This document shows, in pieces, positions 11,171-23,428 of a DNA stretch of 64,000 nucleotides. The notes under the pieces are model-generated. The model had not been told where the DNA came from, ran no database searches, and was given only the letters and a program-made list of their open reading frames with translations. Numbering within the stretch: position 1 is the first letter of the stretch; each line of letters opens with the position of its first letter. Source of the DNA: Cryptomeria japonica (taxonomy: Eukaryota; Streptophyta; Pinopsida; Cupressales; Cupressaceae); NCBI RefSeq assembly GCF_030272615.1, contig NC_081406.1:242599218-242663217 (forward strand), read 5' to 3'. The translations under genes were made by a program, and so were the position numbers.

Positions 11171-12149
11171 TTGGGGCTATAAAACGAACATGAATCAAGC
11201 TGCATTAGATTAAATCATTTTTCTTTTTTCTTAAGGTAAAGAATTTTTATCGTGTTTGGGGTGGACCTACTATTGCATTAACCAACTTTCCACCCACCTT
11301 CGGGGTCTTGGGAGAAAGGAGGAAGGTGACAACGACATCCAAATTTTATTTTATTCTACATAGTGAGGGGTATCTTTGACTAGGGATTTCATCACCCCAC
11401 AGAGGTACTTCGAATTGGGATGCGTTGGGGATATCATCTCTCCCAACGTACTCTTGAGCGGGTTTTTCGAGCCGCTATATAAATATATTGGTCAGGTGGC
11501 TAGAGTGTTGAGTGAATTCGGCATATGTGCAGGCCTTCCTTGCACCGATAAGCTCAACTAAAGTCTTAAGTGGCTTGCTTTGAGAATCCGTCGTTGGATC
11601 GGGACCCCTCAAAACCTAATACTACGAACCAATTTAATTGTTAAAAATCCTCCATTCAATGATTCCAGGAGTGCGGATCATACCCAATAGATACCCTTCA
11701 TGTACCTTACACTATGATACAGAAATCCCTCGGCTATAAGATCTTCGGATCTTCGGGGTAAGAGAGACTGGCATGCCTGAGAAGTGTGTACCGTGGAGTG
11801 GAGCCAGTGCTGCTAGACTCTTTATTTGTTCGTTTTGTCTCGGTATTTCATAAGGGCCTCATTGAATGGTTTCCACTATCCAGCCTAAGATTGTATTTAG
11901 TGCTTTTTTTATGTATCGTTGTGCTAGACCAGTATTGAGTCAGTCCCTTGGGCTATTTCAGGCCCTATCCCACGTATCTCTGAATTTTTTGAGATTGTAT
12001 GAAAATTGAGTCAGTCAGCTATACATGCCTCTCAACAATTGTTCTCAAATTTGGAAAACTGCAAAACTTGTCATATACACGAAGTTACCAAAAACAAAGT
12101 CCATTTTGAAACCAAAAACTTAAAGTCCTTACATACTTGTGACCCTAGG

Positions 12150-12330
12150 CAGTCTTTTACATAGTCCCACTTACGTCCTTATTATCGTCCTACATCTTTG
12201 TCCCACTTATGTCCTCATTATTGTCCTACGTCTTTTGCATAGTCCCACTTACGTCCTCATTATTGTCCTAAAGTCTTTTGCATAGTCCCACTTACGTCCT
12301 CATTATCGTCCTAAGTCTTTTGCATTATCA
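12150..12330 (+). repeat. Four ~36-43-bp tandem repeats
   Basis: The block AGTCCCACTTACGTCC, or a close variant, recurs at 12163, 12199, 12241 and 12284 with intervening ATTATTGTCCTA and CTTTTGCAT segments. It lies just upstream of the second extra ORF. Confidence 0.8.
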
Positions 12331-12370
12331 TCCATATTAGTTACATAGTCCTACATTATCATATACGTCT

Positions 12371-12688
12371 ATGTCCATTGTCAGTTATAGATTCAAAGCA
12401 TGTGTCTTCATGGGTCTCCTAGGTGATGGTTTGCTCCCCTTCGAGCAACCTAATCTAGTTCCAAACGATGGTCAACGAGAAATCGTTGATGGTCTAGCTA
12501 ACTTAGCTTGGGACTTAAGAAGAAGCACACCTCAATATATAGGAGTCATACACGAGATAAACATTAAGTCTAAGATTTCTCATAGAATTGATAGAGAGAT
12601 CGAGGCTAAACAACTTAGTCAAGAAATGGAAAGACTTGCATTAGAGAAATCTAGAAATGCTCAAATCTCGCGTCAAAATCCTCAATAG
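12371..12688 (+). CDS. Extra 105-residue ORF upstream of gag
   Basis: An intact ATG-to-TAG frame with protein-like composition: a globular N-terminal half (GDGLLPFEQPNLVPNDGQRE) and a charged helical C-terminal half. It is in the same frame as gag, which starts 97 bp downstream at 12785. Several stops lie between the two, so it is a separate reading frame. Extra sense ORFs before gag are known in Tat-lineage elements. I do not recognise a domain and assign no function. Confidence 0.45.
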   Translation: MSIVSYRFKACVFMGLLGDGLLPFEQPNLVPNDGQREIVDGLANLAWDLRRSTPQYIGVIHEINIKSKISHRIDREIEAKQLSQEMERLALEKSRNAQISRQNPQ

Positions 12689-15600
12689 AGAGTTTAGTGT
12701 AGTCTTGCATACCTCATATTTACATCTACAGTCTAGTATTAAATTGTCATCTTGCATAGAACCACCCTCATCTAGTAGTCTTAGATGCCCATCACAAGGT
12801 CACAAAAAGCAAAAGGCATAATGGACCCGAACAACACACAGTCTGTAAACCCTACTTGGAATATGGACATGTCAACAGGTCAACACTCAGGTACTCAGAC
12901 AATGTCTACCCTAAGCGAATTACAACAACATCTAACAAAAGAATAAATTGAGTCGGCTCAACAAGATCTGCACGTCCTTATGATCCTAAATGCACTTATA
13001 CATAGTGATAGGACCAAGTATCTCTCGTTGTTAATACAAAATGGGGCAAAACTACCTGAGGATTTTGACATCACAAAGATCTTACCACCAGGAAAAACTT
13101 TAGGTCAAGATAACAATCAAACACCACTGTTGACACAAATACAAGCAACGACCTCTAGTTTTCCTCAAAATGTACCTATACAAACAAATGTCAACACGAA
13201 TGCAAACTTTCAAACAAGTGTGTCATCCTTGGCGATCAATGCTAGTATACCATCACAAAGCATACCGATAATATAAAGTGTCTCGGCACCTATTCAAACA
13301 CAAGCAACAAGTGCAATTCAACCTCCAGTTTCCTATTCTATAGGATCAACATATAGTCATCAAAATGCAAATCTAGGTCTTGCCAATACAACAAGTACAA
13401 CTCAACCAAACATGGGTTCGCATATCACCTATTTCACAGTACCTAGTGGAACACACAACACACAAAGTTATAATCCTGGTACCTTCCAACAACCTCCTAG
13501 TTATGCAACCACGAATCCTTTTGTGGAACATACACAAACACAAGGTATACCTTTGACACAAATAGATATTTTGACACAACAAATACATAATTTACAACAA
13601 CAAATGATGACCATGCAAACTGGTAACAATAAAAAGAGCTACACAATGCAGGACTTACATCCTTATCCATTCGATCACACATTATACATGCCACCTTTCC
13701 CACAACATTTTGAAACACCTAAATTTGATAGATATCGAGGGAAGGGTGATCCTAGAGATCATATCAGAGAATTTTTTACGGCATGTATAGAGGTTGCCTC
13801 AGAAGATACTTATTTAATGAGACTATTTCCTAAAAGTCTAGGAGGTTTGGCTTTAGAGTGGTTTTCACATTTACCACCAACCATCACATCATGGGGAGAA
13901 TTAGTTGAACAATTTATTGCAAACTTTTCACATAACATTGACACCCCAGTTACTTTCATGGACTTATGTGCCGCTAAACAATGTGAGAATGAAACATTTG
14001 CATCTTTCATACAACGATGGAGGGCTCTCTAAAGGAGGTGCAAGACAATTATCCCAGAAATAGAATAAGTAGACATGTTCATAGAAAACTTGATTCCTAA
14101 GATTAAATATCCGATACAAATGCAATGTTTAACCACATTCAAACAAATCATGGAAAAGGCTCTCAAATGTGAGAAGGGACTAGTAGAACAAGGTCTTACT
14201 AAGTATGGCAACACCAACAACAATGACAAATCTAAGTTTTGGTCGAAAAACAAAAATGTGACCAATGATGGTATTGTAGATGCCAGAATGATAAAAAGAA
14301 CTCAACCTGTTTTATCTTTGGGAACGAGTCAGTCATCTAATCCACATATAGGGAATAACACAACCTCTGCAAATGTAAATGCTACACAAAACATGAACAC
14401 GAGATACCCCAAGGTAAATGCTCCAAGAAGAAATTACACACCTCTAGGAGAACCTATTGAGTCAGCGCTCAAAAAGTTAATATAGACAAACATGATCACT
14501 TTACCTGAAGTAAGAGTGTATGAACCAGGTACTTTCAAACCCACATGGTGGAATGATAATGATTTCTGCGGTTATCATCAGACTAAAGGTCACAAAACAG
14601 CAAGTTGCTACAAATTGAAAAACTTGGTCCAACATATGATAGACCAAGGGGACATCACAAATGATACCAATAAAACCTCAGCAAACACAAATCATACAAT
14701 TTTTAAGGATCCTTTTGTTAAGCATGACAAAGGGAAAGCTACCACATCAGGTACCCAAGACAATACAGCTAACTACACAAAAATCTCATACGACTACGCT
14801 ATTCATGCCATTAGCTTGGGAGATGTAGCAAACAATGATTCACAAGAAACACTTGATCAAGATGACCAATATCAAGACACTCATACAGATGATAACCAAA
14901 TTTGCATGATATCAGAGGCACCAAAATACGATGATGATAGAAATCTTTGTCTCAAAGACTGGGGGCATGATCAACCATCTCACTCATTTGAAGATGAACT
15001 CATAGAACATATCATGGATGTCAAACATACACATAAAGACTATGAAGAGGGATTTAACATAAATATTGATAACACAACATATGATACCGACAAAGCTTGT
15101 AAGTCATATGATACAGTGGCTACGATCACCATAACTCCCAGAGACAAAGACTGTGCAGTAGCTACTCGCATATCAAAGGTAACTTTACAAGGAATACCAC
15201 AAAATCAACCACCAGCAATAGGGACTTACAATGTTGTTGAGCAACTTAAGAAAACTCCAGCACAGATATCATTATTCGAACTATTGCATATTTCACCCAC
15301 TCACAGAGCTATATTGGATAAAGCACTAACAGATTCGGTAGTGGACATGGATATAGATGAAAATGCCTTCCAGACTATGGTAGGCAATTTGACACAAGGC
15401 ACACGTATTGCATTCACTAAACAAGATATTCCTAGTGATAGACTGCTTCATAACAACCCACTACATCTAGAAGCTTACATTCATAAGAGAAGAATCAGAA
15501 GAGTACTCATAGATGGGGGAGCCGGTCTCAACATTTGTACTTTAAATCTAGTCAAAGCACTAGGATATTTTGAACTTCACATTGATTCTTCCAAGAGGAT

Positions 15601-16165
15601 AAATATCAAGGCTTACGATGATGAAGAACGTCCATCAAAAGGCATTGTAACATTACCCGTACAAGTAGGACCTATAACGATAGAGGTTGCTTTTCAAGTC
15701 TTGGACAGAGAGCTGGGATATAACATGTTATTGGGCCGCCCATAGATCCACACCATGCAAGTAGTACCATCCACATTTCATCAATGTGTCAAATTCCCAT
15801 ACAATGGTATTGAAATCACCATAAAGGGTGATCCAAATCCATTCCAACATTGCAATTACCTGAAAGACAGTGTAGATAATCAGGTACCTATCAATCGGGC
15901 AACACCTCTCACTACACAACTGGAGGCATTAAAAATCATAGAAACAAAAAAGGATATGCCTACAACATCCTCCTTACAAATAAAAGATATGGGTTGTGGA
16001 GAGTATTCTATTGCAAATACTTTAAGTGGGAGACAGTTGTCTCTTTCTCCTAAGTCCTTTGGGAAACCTCAAAATACAATGTAAAAGTGAGACAAAGGAA
16101 AAGAAATTGTTAGATACACAGACTCATGCTCTTTCATTAGATGGGGTGACTTACAAGAAGAATCC

Positions 16166-16615
16166 TTGAATGAAGATATTAACCACTGGATATATAGAGA
16201 AGAAGATCATATGACAATACCTATAATACCCACAGATCAGTATGGCAATGGATTCAAAATGCTCCAGAGACATGGATATGATGGTACCACGGGCCTTGGG
16301 TTACAGAAACAAGGAAGACTAGAACCTGTTTTTCCTAATGATAATCCAGGGAATCAAGGATTGGGATACAAGCATGTACAACATATCACAGAAGCAAGAC
16401 ATCATACCCTTGATATATTAAATCGGCCAAGGAAATTGTCAGACTACATACCACAAAGGGATTTGTCCACACAGGCGCTCCCATCTTCATCTCAAACAAG
16501 TAATCAGGAACCTACATCACCTAGTGTAGAATCAGATGGAGAAGACATGAGACAACTCCTGCAAGAACCTACCACTGAGTTACAAAATGATGCAGTTGTT
16601 GACACAACAGTATAG
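16166..16615 (+). pseudogene. G-patch domain segment between protease and RT
   Basis: Within the polyprotein, residues encoded at about 16240-16375 read GFKMLQRHGYDGTTGLG, then QGRLEPVFPND and GNQGLGYK. This is the glycine pattern of a G-patch (D111) domain, an RNA-associated module that in some retroviruses sits just after the protease. Its position here is the same. Flanking sequence is hydrophilic linker. The role in a plant element is unknown to me. Confidence 0.8.
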
Positions 16616-17479
16616 GCTAATGTGGCAATAGATGCAGGTTTACCACCACAACCCGAATCCCATTTGTAATTATTATCACTACTACCATAAGAAATAACTC
16701 AGCCTCAACCTAACGAAACAAATGAAGAAAGATTGAAAAGGCTTATACCAGGATTAAGAAGGGTAACTAATGTACACATAAGACTAGTCAATCTACACCA
16801 GAATCAGAGGCAGGAACAAGAAGAAATAAGTGATGATAGCTCAGATAATGAAACATATAGTGAAAGTGAGACAAACTCTAATGACTACGAATTCTTATCA
16901 CTCCATGATTCTAGCCCACCAGGAAGTGTAATATCAAGGTATCAAATAAAGCTTATACAGGATAAAAAGACACAAAGTCATTCCAACAATCAAGTCTTCA
17001 TGTTATCAGAGTCCACTAAAGAAGGGAGTAATGATTTACCCCTAGTGCATTCACACTTGATTGATTGGGGGAAAGAAGGAAAACCAACGCTGGATTGGTT
17101 TGAAAATGACGAAGCAATTTCAAAATTTCTAGGAGTTAGAGAGGGATTTCCACAAGGTGATCACAAAGTAGGGTTTGTTGTAGACCTGAATAGAACAACA
17201 TACTTTGGAGAAGAGAGTGCTTCTGCAACACAAGATAAGGATCAAACTACCCATAATGGCAAGATTGACTTGGGTAATCTTCCTGGGGAAAGAGAAAGTT
17301 CAGCATTACTTACAGAGGAAACAGAAGAAGTAAACATAGCAGAAGGGGAGGTTGTACATAACATCCATCTGGCAAAATCACTTAGCAAAGAAGAAAAAGA
17401 CAGATTCATTCATTTTTTCAAGCAACAACCTATCAACTTTGCTTGGTCCTATTTAGACATGCCAGGCTTAGACTCTGAA

Positions 17480-18790
17480 TTAGTGTTGCATCACTTACCT
17501 TTGATACTGGGAGTTAAGCCTTACAAGCAAAAATTGAGAAAAATCCATCCAAGTATCGCATTACTGGTTAAAATAGAACTACAAAAGTTGCTGGATATAG
17601 GTTTTATTAGACCTATTGACTATGTGGAATGGATATCCAACCTGGTACCTGTGACTAAGCGCAAAGGAGGCATAAGAATTTGCACAGATTTCCGGGATCT
17701 AAATAAAGCTTGTCCTAAGGATGACTTCCCGCTACCAAATATCGATATGATAGTTGACCTAACAAATGGAAATGAGATTCTATCCTTAATGGATGGTTTT
17801 TCAGGATACAACTAGATTAAAATTGCACCAGAAGATCAACATAAAACAGCCTTTACATGCCCATGGGGAACATACTGCTGGAATGTGATGCCATTTGGTC
17901 TCAAAAATGCCGGAGCAACATACCAAAGAGCCATGACAACATTGTTTCATGACATGATCCACAACATAATGGAAGATTACGTGGATGACATATTGGCTAA
18001 ATCACAAACAAGAGAAAGTCACCTTGCAGTTCTTACACATATATTTGATTGGTTGGAACAATATAATGTCAGATTAAACCCAAAGAAGTGTGTGTTTGGC
18101 TTAACAACAGGTAAATTGTTAGGGTTTATAGTGTCAAACCGAGGAATTGAAATAGACCCTACCAAGGTCAAGGCAATCATTGATATGCAACCTCCGTCAA
18201 CACTTAAACAACTCAGAGGGTTACAAGGAAGACTGCAATCCATAAGGAGATTCATAGCACGGTTGGCAGATAAGTGTCACCCATTCCAGCATTTACTCAG
18301 GAAAGGAGTTACTTTTAAATGGACAGAACAATGCCAGGAAGCTTTCCAAGCTCTGAAAGATTATCTTTTGAACACACCAGTGTTAATGTCTCCTACTCCA
18401 GGAAAACCTCTATTGTTATACATATCAGCAACAAACTCAGCTCTAGGAGCTCTATTAGCACAACATGACAAAAATGGAAAAGAAAGAGCCATTTATTATA
18501 TAAGTAGGACTCTGATCGGCTATGAGCTTAATTATACCCCTATAGAGCGAGCATGCTTAGTAGTAATCTTTGCATCCCAAAAGCTCAGACATTACATGTT
18601 GAGTCATAAGGTACAACTCATTGCACACTTTGACCCACTCAAGTACCTATTGAGCAGAGCAACATTGACCGGGCGATTGGCTAAGTGGGTTATGATCCTA
18701 AGCGAGTTTGATATAGAATACATAGAGATAAAAGCCATCAAAGGACAAATTATAGTAGATCAATTAGCAGAGGCTCCTTTACAGGACAAT
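17480..18790 (+). pseudogene. Gypsy reverse transcriptase and RNase H domains
   Basis: RT motifs in order: GFIRPIDYVEWISNLVPV (17600), RICTDFRDLNKACPKDDFPL (17670), LMDGFSGYN followed by the TAG at 17813, VMPFGLKNAGATYQRAM (17888) and the catalytic box EDYVDDILAK (17970), which is intact. RNase H follows with TPGKPLLLYISATNSALGAL (18395), YTPIERACL and a tail at AKWVMILSEFDIEYI (18680). Spacing and motif wording match Tat/Athila-type gypsy RT. One Gln codon became TAG at 17813; otherwise the frame is open. Confidence 0.93.
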
Positions 18791-18858
18791 CACCCATTGT
18801 TGATGGACTTTCCAGACGAATCCGTGTTTACATTAACTGCCTCTGTAATCTGGAAATT

Positions 18859-19250
18859 ATATTTTGATGGGTCATATACAAGTCATGGATTTGGAGCAGG
18901 GATTATTTTTGTCACCCCTTAAGGGGATGTTATACCTATGTCATTTAAGATTAATTTCCAATGCACAAACAATATAGTTGAATATGAAGCTCTCCTCATA
19001 GGGCTTCGTACAACTGTACAATGGAGAATACAAGAGTTACAGGTCTATGGTGATTCACAGTTGATTATAAACCAGGTCAATGATGATTACAACATGAAGG
19101 ATGACAAACTCATGCCTTATAAGAAGTTGGTCGAAGATTACAAGGAGTACTTTAGCAAAATTACCTTTGAAAAAATCCCAAGGATACAAAACAAGGCAAC
19201 ATTTGCAATGGCTATCATAGGATCTCTTCTGAATATGCCTGCTAACAAAA
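18859..19250 (+). pseudogene. Second (archaeal-type) RNase H domain
   Basis: LYFDGSYTSHGFGAG (18860) provides the first Asp, NIVEYEALLIGL (18970) the Glu and VYGDSQLIINQV (19050) the second Asp. The last acidic position, normally in an N-x-x-A-D-A-L-A context, reads NKATFAMA (19190), so it appears lost. A TAA at 18920 replaces a Gln codon. A second RNase H between RNase H and integrase identifies the Tat lineage. Confidence 0.88.
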
Positions 19251-19449
19251 CTCAGTTTGAGTTCATCATAGAACAGTTGATGCTACCGGCATATGAGACT
19301 CCCCTATCAGAATATGTATGTGCAATTGTGGGTCCAGAATCACCTTGGTACAATGAAATATACACATATTTACATACTCAATACATGTCACTAGATCTAT
19401 CCAGAAATCAAAAGAAGACATTTATTCATCAGGCATCTAGATACACCAT

Positions 19450-20602
19450 TATAGCTGATACTTTGTATAGAAAGGGTTTCGATGGAACCATTCTCCGATG
19501 TCTGGATGAGAGTGAAGCACACCTTGCTTTAAAGGAAGTCCATGATGGAATCTATGGGGCTCACCAAAGCGGTTTGCCATTGTCGAAGAAATTGTTGAGA
19601 ACAGGTTATTACTGGCCAACTATGGAAAAGGACGCTTACAAGTATGTACAGAAGTGTAAACAATGCCAAATGCATGGAGACCTCATTCATGCACCAGCAC
19701 AAGATCTTCAACCCATTACATCACCATGGCCATTTTCATAATGGGGATTAGATATAGTGGGTAAAATCAACCCTACTTCTTCCAATGGGCACAAGTTCAT
19801 CTTGACAGCCACTGAGTACTTTACCAAATGGGTTGAGGCAATTCCTCTTACATATACCACTAGAAAGCAGATATCAAAATTCATGCTCAACTACATTATA
19901 TGTAGATACGAAATTCCAATGTGCTTTGTTACAGATAATGGACGTCCATTTAAAAACTAGGAAGTGAAGGAATTGTGTGACAAATTTCACATACAACATA
20001 GAATTACCACACCATATTATCCACAAAGTAATGGACAAGCAGAGGCTACAAATAAAACAATATTAAAAATTGTTAAAAAAGTAGTCACTGACACAGGACG
20101 GGACTGGCATCTCCAGTTAAATCTTGCTCTTTGGGCTTATAGAACAGGAGTACGCACACCTAAAGGAGCAACACCATATTCCTTGGTCTATGGGACAGAA
20201 GCGATACTCCCCATTGAAATAGAAATACCATCTCTAAGAGTCTCCTTACAGAACATCATATCAGAGGAAGACTACAGGGTAGCAAGGCTACAAGAACTCG
20301 AAACCCTTGATGAAAAAAGACAAACGACATTCGACCATCTACAAGGATATCAAAACAGACTAAGACGGAGTTATAATAAATGGGTCTGCCCATGGACTTT
20401 TCAAGTAAGAGATCTAGTCCTTAAAGAAAATCAAAGGAACCTAGCGGAACGAGAAAAGCCAGGGAAATTCAAACCTAACTGGCTAGCTCCTTTCATCATA
20501 ACAAGGGTCATAGGCAATGGATCATATAATTTGGCTACCATGGAGGGAGATCCACTCTCTGACCCTATGAACAGCATGCACCTTAAACGATATTATACCT
20601 AA
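19450..20602 (+). pseudogene. Gypsy integrase
   Basis: A zinc-binding HHCC region (HDGIYGAHQSG near 19540, CKQC near 19660) precedes the catalytic core. Catalytic acids are seen in LDIVG (19750), VTDNGRPF (19930) and SNGQAEATNK (20030). Stops at 19739 and 19958 both fit lost Gln codons. The C-terminal part (LAPFIITRVIGNGSYNLATM, 20490) fits the usual integrase tail. The frame closes at 20602. Confidence 0.92.
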
Positions 20603-23428
20603 GGGTTGTGTAGTTTAGGTTTTACTTTCCACATTGCATATCATATTATTCAAAGCATTTCATTACATATAGTTTCTTTTATTTCCTAAAAAAAAAATGC
20701 ATCGCATTCTCAAAAGTTTTTGCATTTTCATGTAGCAACACCAATAAAACAAGGCAACTGTCCAAGTTTATCATTCGTTTGCATTTAAGAGAATCAAGGG
20801 TCATCTCCTTTCTTAGATATTCAGACATGAAGTCTTTGAGGTCCTAAGGTCATTCATTTTCAACATTACCCTGTGATGACGCTTTACTTATGGTTGGGTA
20901 GCAATTTCACTATTTGAGACATGTTAACCCAAAATCTATCAATTGTTATATCTCAAACACAATAAATCTCTAATTTACTCAAGACACCTAGTTGATTATA
21001 TGACTAGTGAAAAATCTAAAATTCTGCTTCAGCATCGTTGTAATTGTCACACCCAAGTAGGTTTCATTACTTACAAGTCAAGGCAAGAAAATAAAAAGAA
21101 AAAGAGCTATGCCAAATATCCATCTCAAGGAAAAAGGGCAATGATATATAACTGAAATATCATGCATACAAATGCAATAAAAATCTTGACTATGGGAACA
21201 TACAAGTAACTCCATCAGGGCTATGAACGCCTACTGGCAATGGAGCAATATTTGAGAAATTACAGTCTATAAGCTCGTCGGAGCTCTCAAGGCTTGCTGG
21301 CAGCGAGGCTCTATTCGGGATGCTTTTGAAGTTAGGATAATCCATGCAGCTAGTCATATAGGATGCTAAGGATCTTTAGTGAATACAAGAGCATAAATAA
21401 ACTCATTTGCACACACATGGGCAAACGAAGATCTAAGTTTCAAGAACCAGTGGGGAAGTTTTTTGCGTCTCCATTTGTAAATCCTAGTCACTAAGTGTGT
21501 TGAGTTGAATGTTCCAAAGGGCCTTAGGGATTGATTGACCGCTTATCTATGAAAGGTTTTGCACCTCCATTTCAATTGGTGTATTACAAATGCAAAAACA
21601 AACATAGACAACCTTGTTCGAATAGGAAATGCATCTTCATCCTGCATATTGCATTCACATAGGTCATGTCAAAAATTCATTTGTCTCCACATACATTCTA
21701 CAGATCATCATGTCATACTGGTCTGTACACTGGGGGCATAACTGAAAAAATCAAAAAAAAAAATCATACAAAGTCCTAAAAAATTCATAAAAATCATATA
21801 ACATCCTTCAACAAAATCAAAAAAACATTGAAAAACTTAAAATCCAAGAAACATTGAAAAACTTAAAATCCAAAAAACATTGAAATATTCAAAATCCAAA
21901 AACATTGAAAATCATAAAATACCAAGAACATCCATATAAAGTCCTGAAAAAATCATCCAAAAACATTCAAATATGGAAAACATAACAACCAAAAACATCT
22001 GCAAAACAATGCTACAAAATCCAAAAACATCGGATAAAGTCCTAAAAAAATCATCCAAAAACATTCAAATATCGATCCACATAATCCAAAAACATCGAAA
22101 AAGCTCTTGGAAAAGAACTAAAAAATGAAAATCAATCAATCAAAAACTTGCAATAAAATGTCTTGTGAGAAACAAATACCCTAGCAGATATCCAGCAAAC
22201 ACTTTGCACGAAGTTAACAAAGGATATGACTATCCAGTCAAACATCTACAATCAACTGATCAAACTGTCTTATCAATTGTATCATATCCATATCAAAGTG
22301 ATCATTATCTTGTCTTAAATAGAAGAGGATACACTCGAAATCAGACAGGTAAATCTTAAACGGGGTCCACAACTTTACGAGATCAGACATTATCAACCAT
22401 CACATCAAGCAACTAAGAACGAAGGCACAAGGTCAATATAGCTGCTAAATTTTGTCTGGGTCAGTCTTTATCTTTTTATCATTTGGTGACAAATATTGTT
22501 CCTATGCTACTCAAGGATGTCTACAAGTGACTATAGGAGCTATGATGGGCATTATATTTTTCTTTGTTTGTTGTTTGTGGTGTGAACCGATGAAATTATA
22601 GGGAAATTGCTCTAGTGGGTGTCTGTGATAGGAGCATTCAGCTATTGGATGCCACACATACCTCGACTCCTAACGTAATTCCCAGAATGGAGGGTTCACT
22701 CTTTGTCTGCTACGTGTTTGTTTCTACGATGAGACATCTTTGCATCTTGGTTCCTTATAACCTGATGTGCTAAGCTTCACTATTCAATAATAAGGCTCAA
22801 TGATGAATATATATTGACGCAATAAAATATGTGACACGAGTTCATGATTCTTTCAAATTTCATTCTCATCTCATTTGCTTATTGATAGTTTGTTGATTTC
22901 TCATCTTCTTTCTAAATCATATTCTTTCTAACATTCTTTCTATCATCAATTTTTCTTTCTATCATCTAACTAACATTTCTTCATGGTGTATCTGAGGTAA
23001 AATTGGTTCAGCCATTATCATACAAAAACATTCCATTGCATTCATAATAATTTCATAAAACATTCATTATGCGTTCCATTGCATTCATAATAATTTCATA
23101 AAACATTCATTATAGATTCCATTGCATTCATAATAAATTTCATAACATTCATAAATAGAGTTTCATTGCATTCATTAGCATCATTAATACATACATGTAC
23201 TACCATTGCATTCGGAATCATATAGAAACAAATAGATATGCATCATAAAACTCATAGCATCATATAAGCATACATGGAAAACAAAACACAAATAGATCAC
23301 TGCCAAAACCCGCATATCATATAACTCAAAAATGATAATGTGTAAGAATACAAAAAATGTGTCTGAAGGCTCAGATAGCATGATCAAAAAATGTCTCAAC
23401 CAACACTGCCTCTGTTAGTAGGTGGATC
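20603..23428 (+). other. Gypsy 3' untranslated region with tandem repeats
   Basis: No convincing sense ORF. It holds a four-copy 26-bp repeat (AAACATTGAAAAACTTAAAA type, starts at 21823, 21849, 21875, 21900). A related block (AAAAAATCATCCAAAAACAT) occurs near 21946 and 22042. A three-copy 43-bp repeat starts at 23031, 23074 and 23117 (TTCCATTGCATTCATAATAA). Tandem repeats in this position are common in plant gypsy elements. Confidence 0.75.

Larger units (their letters stand above)
12785..20602 (+). pseudogene. Gypsy gag-pol polyprotein, single frame with 15 premature stops
   Basis: From ATG 12785 (MPITRSQKAKG, a typical Tat gag start) to TAA 20602 the reading is exactly 2606 codons with no frameshift. 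Premature stops are at 12944, 13274, 14030, 14066, 14483, 15743, 16082, 16088, 16613, 16667, 16688, 17813, 18920, 19739 and 19958. Most fit Gln codons that lost C to T; 15743 replaces the Trp of GRPW. Gag homology is at about 13700-14030. A Cys/His knuckle-like segment (CGYHQTKGHKTASC) is near 14570, and a protease active-site motif (LIDGGAGLNIC) near 15510. Pol domains are listed separately. Confidence 0.93.

Noticed and set aside
13373..13718. Minus-strand Cys-rich frames opposite gag
   Set aside because: Complement of the Gln/Thr-rich gag linker.
12785..20602. Programmed readthrough or recoding of the in-frame stops
   Set aside because: Fifteen stops scattered in conserved domains, including inside RT and integrase, fit decay far better than regulated readthrough.
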